A DNA stretch of 52,753 nt from Gammaproteobacteria bacterium. Its GTDB lineage: Bacteria; Pseudomonadota; Gammaproteobacteria; Steroidobacterales; Steroidobacteraceae. The notes below the pieces were generated by a model, which was not told the DNA's origin, ran no database searches, and saw only the letters and a list, made by a program, of their open reading frames with translations. Shown one piece after another: positions 42,571 to 51,186 of the stretch. How positions within the stretch are numbered: position 1 is the stretch's first letter; each line of letters begins with the position of its first letter. The stretch is taken from positions 1 through 52,753 of the forward strand of contig JAQGOC010000304.1 of the NCBI GenBank assembly GCA_028293805.1, in the 5' to 3' direction. The position numbers and the translations under genes were made by a program.

Positions 42571-42992
42571 AGCACTCGGATGACCCTGACCTTCGGGTTG
42601 CGCTCGACATCACGCAGCCACATGAAGGTTACTGCGTTGGGGTCCGAATACAGCGTGGCCAGCACGCGGGCGCGCGTCGTGAGCTCGACAGGCCGCAGCC
42701 ATCCCTGCCGGTTCACTCCGATCAGGATCTGGCGGTCGTAGGCCGACTGCGACATCGCCACGATCTGTTGCAGGAATATCGGATCGAGCTGCGCATCGCT
42801 GCGGTTTCTGAACGGATGCAAGGGCACTCCGTTGACCAGCACGGGCAGTCCGAGGAAGAGCTTGCGAACGGTGACCGGCTCCAGATCCACGACGTTGCTG
42901 TCGGCCGGGACGACGAGCACGACCGCCTGGGTGCCTGCGACACCTTGCGTGCACAAAACGAGAAGCAGGGTGAGGAGAAGTGCGCGACGCAT
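42558..42992 (-). CDS. Small PstS/phosphate-binding-like periplasmic protein
   Basis: 144 residues from the ATG at 42992 (a longer frame to 43325 is an artefact overlapping the porin gene). Signal peptide: LLLTLLLVLCTQGVAGTQA. Core (VVPADSNVVDLEPVTVRKLFLG, VNGVPLHPFRNRSD, IGVNRQGWLRPVEL, DPNAVTFMWL) matches the short single-lobe 'phosphate ABC transporter substrate-binding' proteins found near sensor kinases. No transporter genes are present, so a sensory role with the adjacent kinase is likely. Confidence 0.8.
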   Translation of the reverse strand: MRRALLLTLLLVLCTQGVAGTQAVVLVVPADSNVVDLEPVTVRKLFLGLPVLVNGVPLHPFRNRSDAQLDPIFLQQIVAMSQSAYDRQILIGVNRQGWLRPVELTTRARVLATLYSDPNAVTFMWLRDVERNPKVRVIRVLWSD

Positions 42993-42994
42993 GG

Positions 42995-44068
42995 TTAGAA
43001 GAACGCCGCGCTCCACTGCAACCGGAAGTCCGCGAAGTGCCCGTTCAGTGTGTGTGTGTCGGACAGCTGCAGCGTGAGCGCCTGGTTCTCGGCGAAATCC
43101 CAACGCAGTCCTGCGATGTGCCCTAGCCGCGCGAACTCTTCGAACAATTTTATATATTGGGAGCGACCGGCGCCCGAAGAGTCCTCCCAGCGGAGGAAAC
43201 CCGTGAGCTCGTGCCCAAACCGCCGTTCCGCCTGCACGCACCCGACGATGAAGTCGCTCGCCGCGATCGATTCGTGCCGCTCCAACCGTGCATCGGCATA
43301 GTAAACGGTTGCCGTCAACTTCCACGCGGCCGCAGCGTAAGTGCCAAACACCCCGTACAGTCGCAAGTCGACGTCGTCAAATCCAGTGCCAGGTGGGAAG
43401 TTCCAGCCGACTGCACTCAGTCTATCGTCCGCAACCAGCGCTCCGATGCCGGACTCGGTGAACTCTCCGGGATGCAACGAGGCGCGCGCCTGGTATCCCA
43501 CCTGCCGCCGGTTGGAGTCGGGATGCAGCAGATTGAACGTCTGCAGCCCCTCCGGATTCAGCTGCGGCGCGAGCCCGGCGCCGACTGCGGTGCGCAGCTG
43601 CCAGGCATCCAACACCGGCCGGCTCGATTCGAGCAGCACCCCCGTGAAGTGCTGCGGCAGGATGCCGCCCAGATCCTCCCACTCATCGATAGCGGGCCGC
43701 GTGATGCTGGTCTGCAGATACTGGCCGTGATGATGGTCATGATTCCAGACGCTGGTGGGCTGGTGATAGCGTCCCACCCAGATGATCGTATCGTCCGAGA
43801 GCTGCCAGCCCAGTTGGAACCGCTCCAGATCGCCCTCATGATCGGAGACGAGGTACTCACCGAACAGCTTCAGCGGCCCATGCTGCAGGCTGAACAGCAT
43901 GTCGGCCTTGAGCACCTCGTCGACGACCTGGGTCTCCGGCGCCTGCCGGTCGAAGGTTCCGGCGAACTCGGCGCTGGTGAACAGGAGGAATTCATGTTGC
44001 AGCGGGTCGCCGCGCGCCAACGGCGCAGCCAACGCGCACAGAACGATGAGCAGTCGAGAAACGCGCAC
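42995..44068 (-). CDS. Outer-membrane porin-like beta-barrel
   Basis: 357 residues. Signal peptide: RLLIVLCALAAPLARG. Amphipathic beta-strands with frequent aromatic residues run to a terminal LQWSAAFF. A His cluster, WNHDHHHGQY (about 108-117), in a loop could bind metal. No family name recognised beyond porin-like. First gene of a four-gene operon (stop 2 bp before the PBP-like ATG), and divergent from the Cyc2-like gene. Confidence 0.7.
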   Translation of the reverse strand: MRVSRLLIVLCALAAPLARGDPLQHEFLLFTSAEFAGTFDRQAPETQVVDEVLKADMLFSLQHGPLKLFGEYLVSDHEGDLERFQLGWQLSDDTIIWVGRYHQPTSVWNHDHHHGQYLQTSITRPAIDEWEDLGGILPQHFTGVLLESSRPVLDAWQLRTAVGAGLAPQLNPEGLQTFNLLHPDSNRRQVGYQARASLHPGEFTESGIGALVADDRLSAVGWNFPPGTGFDDVDLRLYGVFGTYAAAAWKLTATVYYADARLERHESIAASDFIVGCVQAERRFGHELTGFLRWEDSSGAGRSQYIKLFEEFARLGHIAGLRWDFAENQALTLQLSDTHTLNGHFADFRLQWSAAFF

Positions 44069-44329
44069 GCACCCTCCCGGAAATGGCCCTCATTATTTTG
44101 ACCGATTGTGGCGGGGCCAGCCGCCGACTATAGCCCAGTTCTGGGCCCCCGCATCCGGCTCTCATCCCTTCGGAAACGGAGGTTAATACGTAACGAGTTA
44201 CCCGGGTGTTGAGTACGCACTCGCCCACCGCGCGCGGTGCGGGATACTGGAGTTAGGCTCGCTGCGACTTAGATCAGCTCCGCCGGGACACGGCAATTTC
44301 GCACAAGAATAGCCAGAGGAAGCCGCGTC
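44069..44329. promoter_or_regulatory. Divergent intergenic region between porin operon and Cyc2-like operon
   Basis: 261 bp. Two short palindromes stand out: GCCCAG-TT-CTGGGC (44133-44146) and GTAAC-GA-GTTAC (44190-44201). Either could be an operator shared by the two divergent units. No reliable -35/-10 pair could be assigned. Confidence 0.3.
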
Positions 44330-45730
44330 ATGACACGCCTGCGTTTGCCGACCCCAGGCTCCACTATACAGCCAGTTCAGCCCGCATGCTTCAGTGCAGC
44401 ATGGACACTCGCGCTGCTGCTGGTTCCGCTCGCCCTTGCGAGCTTCAAGGACGCGACGGCGATACCGAGCTTCGCCCGGCAGACCGGAATGCCCTGTTCC
44501 CAGTGCCACACGCTGTCATTCGGGCCAGCGCTGACCGCCTATGGCCGCCAGTTCAAGTTGAACGGGTACACGTACGGAGATGCCGACGGCCAGATGCCGC
44601 TCGCCATCATGGTGCAAGGCGGGTTCAGCCACGTCTCCGAGCCGTTGCCCGAGCCTGCCGCGCGGCGATTCAGCACCAACGACAACGTCTCCGTGGACCA
44701 GGTCTCGTTGTTCTTCGGCGGCCGTATTTCGGAGCACCTCGGAGCATTCTCCCAGGTCACTTATAGTGGCGAAGATCGTCACACGAGCTGGGACAATCTC
44801 GACGTGCGCTACGCTCGCGCGGTCAAGTTCGCCGGCACGGATGCCATTGTCGGTATTTCAATCAACAACAATCCCACTGTTCAGGACTTGTGGAATTCGA
44901 CCCCGGGATGGGGATTCCCGTACATCTCCTCGCCGCTGGTGCCGGGTCCCGCCGCAGCCACGCTGATAGAGGGCGGCCTCGCCCAGACGGTGCTCGGCGC
45001 AACGGCGTACACGATGATTCACGAGCATCTCTATCTCGAGGCGGGCTTCTATCGGGACTTATCGGATCGCTGGCTGAGAAACGTGGGGCTGACGGCCGAT
45101 GCCAGTTCACACGTGAACGGCGTTGCCCCCTACTGGCGCGCGGCGCTGCAGTTCGGGGCGAACGCACAGTACTTCTCAGCGGGGGTCTTCGGTCTGCAGG
45201 CAAAGCTGCAGCCGGACACCACGGTGCCGGACACGAACCGGTATACCGATCTCGGATTCGACGCGACTTACCAATACACGGACGACGGGCAGCATGGCCT
45301 GACAGTGAACGCTTCGTACATCCATGAGAATCAAAGCCTGGGCGCGACCTTCAATGCGGGGGGCGCCGCGGCGGCCTCGAATCATCTCAACGTGCTCAGG
45401 CTGGATGCGTCGTTCGTCTACCGCCAGACGTGGAGCGCCGGCGCCGGCGTGTTCGACATCAGCGGCGGCGCGGATCAGACTTTTTACGCTTCCGCGCCCC
45501 TGTCGGGAAGCAACAATGGCTCGCCGGACACACGCGGCTATCAACTGCAGCTCGAATGCGTTCCCTTCGGGAAGCTGACTTCATTCGGACGTCCGTGGGT
45601 GAACATCCGGCTCGGCGTGCAGTACACCGGGTACCTGCGCTTCAACGGCGGCTCATCCAACTACGACGGTTCGGGACGCTCGGCCAGTCAAAACAATTCA
45701 GTGTTCCTGTTCTACTGGATGGCTTTGTGA
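44330..45730 (+). CDS. Cyc2-like fused monoheme cytochrome / outer-membrane porin
   Basis: 466 residues; ATG at 44330 behind AGAGGAAG. Signal peptide at about 22-45. Short N-terminal cytochrome segment SFARQTGMPCSQCH (C56, C59, H60) followed by LTAYGRQFKLNGYTYG, then from about residue 90 a beta-barrel to the C-terminus (VFLFYWMAL). A single CXXCH just before a porin of about 370 residues is the layout of Cyc2, the outer-membrane Fe(II) oxidase of acidophilic and neutrophilic iron oxidisers. Related proteins of unproven function share the same FARQTG/C..CH/GR.FK pattern, so Fe(II) oxidation is possible but not shown. Followed 8 bp later by azurin, a plausible electron acceptor. Confidence 0.78.
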   Translation: MTRLRLPTPGSTIQPVQPACFSAAWTLALLLVPLALASFKDATAIPSFARQTGMPCSQCHTLSFGPALTAYGRQFKLNGYTYGDADGQMPLAIMVQGGFSHVSEPLPEPAARRFSTNDNVSVDQVSLFFGGRISEHLGAFSQVTYSGEDRHTSWDNLDVRYARAVKFAGTDAIVGISINNNPTVQDLWNSTPGWGFPYISSPLVPGPAAATLIEGGLAQTVLGATAYTMIHEHLYLEAGFYRDLSDRWLRNVGLTADASSHVNGVAPYWRAALQFGANAQYFSAGVFGLQAKLQPDTTVPDTNRYTDLGFDATYQYTDDGQHGLTVNASYIHENQSLGATFNAGGAAAASNHLNVLRLDASFVYRQTWSAGAGVFDISGGADQTFYASAPLSGSNNGSPDTRGYQLQLECVPFGKLTSFGRPWVNIRLGVQYTGYLRFNGGSSNYDGSGRSASQNNSVFLFYWMAL

Positions 45731-45738
45731 GGCATACC

Positions 45739-46218
45739 ATGACAAAAGTGCAACTCGCCGGCGCCTTGGCGCTCATGCTCGTGGACCGCGTGGCTTGCGC
45801 CACAACCTGCAACCTGACAATCGAAGCCAACGACATGATGCAGTACAATCTGCACGAGCTTGCCGTATCCGCGGATTGTCCTGACATTGAAGTGACGCTG
45901 CGGCACTCGGGCAAGCTGCAGGCGAAAGTCATGGGTCACGACTGGGTGCTCGCCAGGACTTCGGACGTGTCAGGGATCATCAACGGGGGAATGGCCGCGG
46001 GCCTGGCTCACGACTTCCTGCCAGCGAACGACCGACGGATCATTGCCGCGACCAAAGTGGTCGGTGGTGGAGAGACCGCCACCATCAAATTCAACAGCAG
46101 CGCGCTCGAGGAAGGAGCCAGTTACACGTTCTTTTGTACGGCGCCGGGGCACGCGAGCGTGATGCGCGGCAGATTCGTCTTCGGCGCGACGAAGCGGGTT
46201 GCGCAAGCGGGAAAATAG
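45739..46218 (+). CDS. azu: Azurin
   Basis: 159 residues. Signal peptide (MTKVQLAGALALMLVDRVACA), then the azurin fold: disulfide Cys near TCNLTIEAND and SADCPD, copper ligand His in VMGHDWVLA, then Cys, His and Met in TFFCTAPGHASVMRG. Also DFLPANDRRIIAATKVVGGGE, a typical azurin loop. Periplasmic one-electron blue copper carrier. Its position 8 bp behind the Cyc2-like gene suggests that it takes electrons from that protein, the role played by rusticyanin or other small copper/heme proteins elsewhere. Confidence 0.95.
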   Translation: MTKVQLAGALALMLVDRVACATTCNLTIEANDMMQYNLHELAVSADCPDIEVTLRHSGKLQAKVMGHDWVLARTSDVSGIINGGMAAGLAHDFLPANDRRIIAATKVVGGGETATIKFNSSALEEGASYTFFCTAPGHASVMRGRFVFGATKRVAQAGK

Positions 46219-46234
46219 ACATACTGTTGGCTAC

Positions 46235-46750
46235 ATGCCTGGACGAAGACTGGTTGACGGCGTCATCGGGGTTACCGCGGGACTGACGCTGGCTGTCACC
46301 TGGACGAGCCCCGCGGTCACGGCCGGTCCGCCGGCGGCGGGTGCCTCGATCGAGCTGCCGGCATTCCAGGCGGGCATGTGGGAGTACCGGCGGACGCAGT
46401 TGGCCATGGGACGCAACCAACCGCAGACCACGACGGTGAAGAAATGCAGCGATCCGACGAGCGACATCAAAAAGAAGCTTGCGGATCTCGAGCGCAGAGG
46501 CTGCCGATTCGCGCCCATGAGCCATAACGGCAATCGCTATGTCATGAGTTGGATGTGTCCGACCAGCAACGATCGATCCGTGACTTTCCACGACGTCCTG
46601 ACTGTGGCCAGCTCCGGCAGCTATCAGGACTCGAGTGAAGCGCACCAGGAGCAGCAGGTGGTGCACTCGGAAATCAGCGCGATTCGCCTGGGGAACTGTG
46701 CGGACCGCTCGGGGGCCAAGCCCGCCCGCCAGGTGCCTTTCAAGGAATGA
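46235..46750 (+). CDS. DUF3617-like exported protein
   Basis: 171 residues from the ATG at 46235 (a frame from 46199 overlaps azurin). Signal/membrane segment: IGVTAGLTLAVTWTSPAVTA. GMWEYRRTQLAMG and the four Cys (KKCSDP, RRGCRF, WMCPTS, GNCADR) follow the DUF3617 pattern, where a G.WE start is followed by conserved Cys. Function unknown. Last gene of the Cyc2/azurin unit; its final 11 bp overlap the end of the convergent cytochrome fusion gene. Confidence 0.75.
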   Translation: MPGRRLVDGVIGVTAGLTLAVTWTSPAVTAGPPAAGASIELPAFQAGMWEYRRTQLAMGRNQPQTTTVKKCSDPTSDIKKKLADLERRGCRFAPMSHNGNRYVMSWMCPTSNDRSVTFHDVLTVASSGSYQDSSEAHQEQQVVHSEISAIRLGNCADRSGAKPARQVPFKE

Positions 46751-48368
46751 TCCAGCCGCCGTCAGGCAGCACGCGCGGGCCCGTGGGGCCCGCGAAATGC
46801 ACGACGAACCCTCCCTTGGAAGCGAAGCGCTGTCCGGGTGCGAGCGCCAGGCGCGGGTAATAGCCCGTGATGATGCGATGTTCGAGCGATTCTTCGATGC
46901 GCTCGACCAGATAGTCTCGCACGAAGGTGTCTACCATGTGATTGATGGCCTCGGAGAGGATGGCGCACACCAGATAGCTGTCGGTCTGCGCCTGCTCGGC
47001 CACCACCGGAATCTGCTCCATGCGGAACCAGCCCAGCGGATAATCGACCTGCACGCGCCGGTGGTCGGGCAGATCGAATGGGTAGGCCATGCGCGTAATG
47101 TCGCGCCACGCGGCCGGCAAGGGCGCGTGCTCGAGTCCGCCCATGCGGCCGGACATGTACACGACCGGAAGACCGCCGGGCGGCCTGCCGAGCGCCGCGA
47201 TATCCTTCGTGCGCAGCCACAGCACGAGCACGTCACCTGGTTCGGCCGCGGCCAGCAGGGCTGTCAGCTCATGGCCTGACGCCCCGGTGGCAAGGGCTTT
47301 GTCGAGAACGAGCATCCCGTCATCGCGCAGCGCAGCGTGCAATGCTGCTGCCGCATCCTTGCCCACATCCCCGGCGCGATAGATCTGCACCACGCGGTGC
47401 AAGGCCGTCTTGTCCTGCCTGCCGCGCAACTCGTGCGCGATCAGCTCCGCCTCCAGCAACACGCCCTTCGAGAGATACAGGGTGTCGAAGTCGGTCTCCC
47501 GGTCTACGGGCAGGTCCTGGTTCGGGAACAGGCAGGGCAACTCCTCGGCCTCGCAGAAACGCTGCACCGGCTCCCACGTGCGTCCGCCCACGCCGGAAAT
47601 CACTGCATACACAGGCTCGGCGGCCAGTTTCGCCCGCAGTTGCGCCTCCCAGCTCTCGGCACCGCCCGTAAGCCGCCAGACATGCAGCTCCCAACGGCGA
47701 TTGACCTTGAACATCATGCGGCGCGACGAATGCAGGCGTGGGCTCTCCGCCCGGGTGTAGCGATCCTTGTCGTCGAAGAACCTGGTGAGCACCTCGATCA
47801 CGCCCTTACTCTCCAGGGGATCCGCGTCGGGTGTGACAATCGTCGCGAAATGCAGCACGGATCGGGTCACGCCGGGTACCCTCCCGGGCGAGAGCTGCTT
47901 CAGATACGCAATGAGCGCGGCCATCTCGGCGTCGGCCAGCCTGAAGTGCGGCATCAGATAGCTGAGCGACCTGCCGTCGGCGCCGATGCCGGTGCGGATC
48001 GCACGCGCCAGCGTTTCCTCCGTATAAGGGTCGCGATCGGCCCTCATTCCCTCGACGAAAGGCAGATCCAGCTCGTCGGCGTTTGCGGCGCGCGGATGGA
48101 ACAGATAGCTGCCGGCAATAGGTGGGATCGTGCGCCGGCCCTCCTTCATGACGAGGCCGCTGCGCCGGTGGCAATTGATGCAGGCCGCTGTGGCGCCCTC
48201 GATGTGCATGCCCGGTTCGCGCTCCGCCTGCAGCGGCTCACCGGATGGCAACATACCCCGACGATAGATTGTCTGGCCGACCTCGGTGGCCTGCGCACCC
48301 GCGAGCAATCCGCAAGCGGCGCCCAGGCCGACCAGGCACAGCAGCCAGGTGGCCACGCCTCGAGTCAT
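46740..48368 (-). CDS. Cytochrome c / periplasmic-binding-protein fusion, copy 2
   Basis: 542 residues; ATG at 48368 overlaps the sco stop (ATGA). Signal peptide: ATWLLCLVGLGAACGLLAG. CINCH (C63, C66, H67) with RRSGLVMKEGRR, and a likely axial Met in SYLMPHFRLADAEMAALI. Then LHFATIVTPDADPLESKGV, VYAVISGVGGRTWEPVQRFCE, LPCLFPNQDLP and a C-terminal block (AINHMVDTFVRDYLVERIEESL, YYPRLALAPGQRFASKGG) parallel to the copy at 24521-26170. The two copies are clearly homologous over the full length but well diverged, so the duplication is old or came by separate transfer. Periplasmic, one heme; ligand unknown. Confidence 0.82.
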   Translation of the reverse strand: MTRGVATWLLCLVGLGAACGLLAGAQATEVGQTIYRRGMLPSGEPLQAEREPGMHIEGATAACINCHRRSGLVMKEGRRTIPPIAGSYLFHPRAANADELDLPFVEGMRADRDPYTEETLARAIRTGIGADGRSLSYLMPHFRLADAEMAALIAYLKQLSPGRVPGVTRSVLHFATIVTPDADPLESKGVIEVLTRFFDDKDRYTRAESPRLHSSRRMMFKVNRRWELHVWRLTGGAESWEAQLRAKLAAEPVYAVISGVGGRTWEPVQRFCEAEELPCLFPNQDLPVDRETDFDTLYLSKGVLLEAELIAHELRGRQDKTALHRVVQIYRAGDVGKDAAAALHAALRDDGMLVLDKALATGASGHELTALLAAAEPGDVLVLWLRTKDIAALGRPPGGLPVVYMSGRMGGLEHAPLPAAWRDITRMAYPFDLPDHRRVQVDYPLGWFRMEQIPVVAEQAQTDSYLVCAILSEAINHMVDTFVRDYLVERIEESLEHRIITGYYPRLALAPGQRFASKGGFVVHFAGPTGPRVLPDGGWIIP

Positions 48369-49015
48369 CTGACCGCGAGCATCTGGTGGTAGTGCTGCAG
48401 CAGCTCGTCCGGGGTCACGAAACCATCGATCCGTAACCAGGGCTGGCCCGGCGCCAGGCGCAGTAGCGTTACCGGCGTATGACTCATCTTGTCGCCACGA
48501 TAGACGCCGAAAGCTCGCTGCGCGCTCTGGCTCGCTTCCAGCGTACCCGTGTAGTGGTTCCAGCCGGCGCGCGCGCCGTATACCTGCGCGTACTTGCGCA
48601 GCCTTGCCGGCGAGTCTTCTTCCGGATCGGTAGAAATGGACATCAGGTGCACGTGCTCGCTGTCGGCGCCGAGCTTGCGCTGGAACTGCCCAAACACCTG
48701 GCTCATCAGGGGACAGATCGAGCCGCAGGTCGTAAAAATGAAATTGAGTACGACCGGCCGCCCATCGTTCATTTCCGAAGGCAGCGATACGCCCTGCCCG
48801 TCCTGCCGCACCAATGTGACGGCGGGCACGGCATACTGCGCGGTGGACACCGTGACCTGATTGGTCGCGTGGGTATGATGCTCACCCCTCGCGCCGCCAT
48901 CATCGGCCATGGCGGGTGGCATTGGAGTATCGGCGGCGAGCGCGTTCGCGGCAGCGAGCGCCAGACCAGTGGCAACGGCAAACGTCGTCACACGATCAGA
49001 GATTCTTCTTATCAT
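48365..49015 (-). CDS. SCO1/SenC-family copper chaperone, copy 2
   Basis: 216 residues from the ATG at 49015 (GAGGAAT upstream; frame extends to 49048). Signal peptide: DRVTTFAVATGLALAAANALA. His-containing spacer (GEHHTHATNQ), then thioredoxin-like fold with FIFTTCGSICP (CxxxCP) and the third copper ligand His in YRGDKMSHTP. Same neighbours as copy 1. Presumed client: the copper protein(s) of the second module, mostly outside the window. Confidence 0.93.
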   Translation of the reverse strand: MIRRISDRVTTFAVATGLALAAANALAADTPMPPAMADDGGARGEHHTHATNQVTVSTAQYAVPAVTLVRQDGQGVSLPSEMNDGRPVVLNFIFTTCGSICPLMSQVFGQFQRKLGADSEHVHLMSISTDPEEDSPARLRKYAQVYGARAGWNHYTGTLEASQSAQRAFGVYRGDKMSHTPVTLLRLAPGQPWLRIDGFVTPDELLQHYHQMLAVR

Positions 49016-49044
49016 CAGTCGATTCCTCGTCCGCGGCGCGACGC

Positions 49045-49941
49045 TCACGTGGGCTTGGCAAACCGCGAATCATCCAGGTGCGGATTCACCGCCGCCTTCT
49101 CGATGATGATCTTTTCGGTGCGCTCGACACCCTGCACGGTGGTTTCAATAAGGTAAGGAATCTGCACGCCGGAGACATTGCGATAGTCGCGCATGTACAC
49201 CGCGACCGCATGCATTTTACCGTCGAGGCGGCGCGGCGTACCTTCCACCTTGACCTCGAGAAACGACTGCGCGTCCACCCATTCGTGCACGACGTGACCA
49301 TTCCTGAGCGTGAGTTTGAGCTTATAGGCCGCCTTCCCCTCCACCTTTTCGACGCCTTGAACCTCAATCTTCGTTCCATTGTCAGCGGCGTCGACGAGCC
49401 GGCCTGCGATGTCCGACTCATCGGCGGCGATACGGGCCTCGTCGGCGGTATAGGGTTCGACCTGATGCCGGTTCAGAAACGGCCGCAACTTCCAGCCCTG
49501 TTTGCCGTCATAGACCTGCACGGCCGTCTGGCCGTTGAACTGCAGCTCGAGCCGGCTCTTGCGACCGCGTTTCATCTCGAGCGTAAAGGGCAGCTGCACC
49601 TGCGCGGCCGGATTTTCATTTACGGGCGGCGCCGCCATTCCAGGCGCTTTGAGGTAGCGTTGGTTGTTGCCACCCGCGTCCATCTTGCCCGACCAGGAAA
49701 GGGTCTGAACCGAGTGCCACGCGCCCCGGCCCCCACGCGCCGAGATGGTGCGTTCGACGATTGCAGCCGCGCTCAGCTTTGCGGCGCTCGCGGGCTTGTC
49801 CGCCTCGGGCTTGTTAGCGGAGCTCGCAGGCTTGCCCGCCGCGCCGGCGGGCTTGTTCGCCACAACGGGCTTGTCGACACCGAGGACCAGCGCCGGCGCC
49901 AGCGCCAGGACCACCAACGGAATGACTACTCTTCGCAACAT
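49045..49941 (-). CDS. LolA-like exported protein, paralogue C
   Basis: 298 residues from the ATG at 49941 (AGGAG 6 nt upstream). Signal peptide: LRRVVIPLVVLALAPALVLG, then a low-complexity spacer of ANKPAG/SSANKPEADKPAS-type repeats (about 25-60). Core: IVERTISARGGRGAWHSVQTLSWSG, LEMKRGRKSRLELQFNGQ, AVQVYDGKQGWKLRPFLNR and EWVDAQSFLEVKVEG. It is the positional and sequence counterpart of paralogue B. The Lys/Pro/Ala spacer may tether the domain away from the membrane if the signal is not cleaved. Confidence 0.78.
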   Translation of the reverse strand: MLRRVVIPLVVLALAPALVLGVDKPVVANKPAGAAGKPASSANKPEADKPASAAKLSAAAIVERTISARGGRGAWHSVQTLSWSGKMDAGGNNQRYLKAPGMAAPPVNENPAAQVQLPFTLEMKRGRKSRLELQFNGQTAVQVYDGKQGWKLRPFLNRHQVEPYTADEARIAADESDIAGRLVDAADNGTKIEVQGVEKVEGKAAYKLKLTLRNGHVVHEWVDAQSFLEVKVEGTPRRLDGKMHAVAVYMRDYRNVSGVQIPYLIETTVQGVERTEKIIIEKAAVNPHLDDSRFAKPT

Positions 49942-49966
49942 GAACGACTCCTGTGCTTGCAGCAGA

Positions 49967-50464
49967 CTACTTCTCGACGATGAGTCCATCGACCCGGACG
50001 GACCCGATGACTACGCTCACCCGGTCGCCTGGCTGAACGACACCGCCGCGGTTGGAGAACAACACCCAATACGTCTTGCCGACCTCCGCCGGGCCGGTTT
50101 GACGCAGCGGCCCCACTTTTTCCATCTGCGGTACCGAGAGCACGGCGTGCCGGCGCTCATCGAGCAGGCTGGGGTTCGACACCTTATCGAGTAGCGGCTT
50201 GGCGAGAGCGGCATTGACGATGCGGTAACTGAAGCGGACCAGCTGACCCGATTCCGCCAGTTGTGTCCCGAGCCCGTCCACGCCCCAGACGGTGGCGTAA
50301 TAGTTCCTGGCACCGGCCGGCATGGCGCCGGCCGTGTACCGCGAGGGCTGGTGCGGACCGGTCTTCTTCGGGTTGCTGGGGGGCGTCGCGGCCTGCGACG
50401 CGCAGAGCATGATGAGCCCGAGAGCACACAGGCCGACTCTCAGCACCTGTTTCATTTGCGACAT
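49967..50464 (-). CDS. Exported protein of unknown family, copy 2
   Basis: 165 residues from the ATG at 50464 (second ATG at 50455). Signal peptide: LRVGLCALGLIMLCASQAA. The mature part (YYATVWGVDGLGTQLAESGQ, LLDKVSNPSLLDERRHAVLS, QPGDRVSVVIGSVRVDGLIV) aligns by eye with the protein at 27765-28292 through WGVD, the PLLD/LLD segment, VPQMEKVGPLRQ and GDRVSVVIG. No known domain or cofactor motif. Its presence in both modules, always upstream of lolA-like and sco, indicates a shared role in the module. Confidence 0.7.
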   Translation of the reverse strand: MSQMKQVLRVGLCALGLIMLCASQAATPPSNPKKTGPHQPSRYTAGAMPAGARNYYATVWGVDGLGTQLAESGQLVRFSYRIVNAALAKPLLDKVSNPSLLDERRHAVLSVPQMEKVGPLRQTGPAEVGKTYWVLFSNRGGVVQPGDRVSVVIGSVRVDGLIVEK

Positions 50465-50645
50465 GTTCGTGCGTGCCCTATTTACGTATTGTCAGTATTC
50501 GGTCGACCGGTTCGGGGGGCGCCCGCGGCGAGCACCAAACTGCCCGTCGGGGCTGGCTGAGTCAAGGTAGCAGATCTCAATACTGCGACATCCGTGCGTC
50601 GACGCCGCCAACCTGACCTTCCGCTTGTTGTTATATCGTGCGCGC

Positions 50646-51116
50646 CTAACGCGCGGTCGTTGCGTTGATCCAGTCCTCCGAGCTGCGCGCTCCCGGCTGC
50701 GCAGTGCTGTCGTGTGGCGGCCTGGGCGGATTGTACTTCTTGCGCTGCTCTTCGGTCAGCATCGCCCGGATGCTGTCCGCGGTGGCATCGCCGATCGCCT
50801 GGGTCGCGTGCACGCGTTGCGCGGCAGGTATGGAAGTGTCGTTCCACACCTTGAGCACCTGCTCCCGCTGCCGCAACAGCAGCGCTCTGAGCTGAGACTG
50901 CTGCTTCGCGTCCAGGTTCAATTGCTTGGTGTAAGTCGCAACGCGATCGTCCAGGGTCGCGTGCGCGCGGTGTTGAGCCTGTCTCGCCGGGATCGGCTGC
51001 GAGACGGTGGCCGGTGCCGCGGCCGCATTCGAGTCCGATGCTTCAGCGGCGTGCGCCGACGCAACTGCAATGCTCATCAGCAGCAGTGTCGCCGCCAGCA
51101 CCCAACGCCTGTTCAT
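50646..51116 (-). CDS. Spy/LTxxQ-like small periplasmic protein
   Basis: 156 residues from the ATG at 51116; the longer frame to 51263 runs into the giant gene. Signal peptide: RRWVLAATLLLMSIAVASAHA. Helical core with LNLDAKQQSQLRALLLRQREQ and IRAMLTEEQRKKY: the LTxxQ pattern of Spy/CpxP-type periplasmic chaperones and metal-stress proteins. Such proteins hold unfolded envelope proteins or respond to copper/zinc. Sits between the second giant and the accessory genes; absent from the first module. Confidence 0.7.
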   Translation of the reverse strand: MNRRWVLAATLLLMSIAVASAHAAEASDSNAAAAPATVSQPIPARQAQHRAHATLDDRVATYTKQLNLDAKQQSQLRALLLRQREQVLKVWNDTSIPAAQRVHATQAIGDATADSIRAMLTEEQRKKYNPPRPPHDSTAQPGARSSEDWINATTAR

Positions 51117-51133
51117 TTCGGCCCTGAGGGCAT

Positions 51134-51161
51134 ACTGCTCGTGGGCGACCCCACGAGCAGT
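51134..51161 (-). terminator. Strong stem-loop after the giant gene (copy 2)
   Basis: ACTGCTCGTGGG (51134-51145) and CCCACGAGCAGT (51150-51161) form a perfect 12-bp stem with a 4-nt loop, 25 bp after the stop of the giant-protein fragment and 17 bp before the ATG of the Spy-like gene. No T-tract follows. Likely an mRNA-processing/stability element or attenuator rather than a classic terminator. Confidence 0.6.
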
Positions 51162-51186
51162 GTTGGAGGACACATCGATTTCCACG

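Noticed and set aside
44098..44132. TTGACC ... ACTATA as a sigma-70 promoter for the Cyc2-like gene
   Set aside because: Spacing between the hexamers is over 20 bp and the -10 match is poor.
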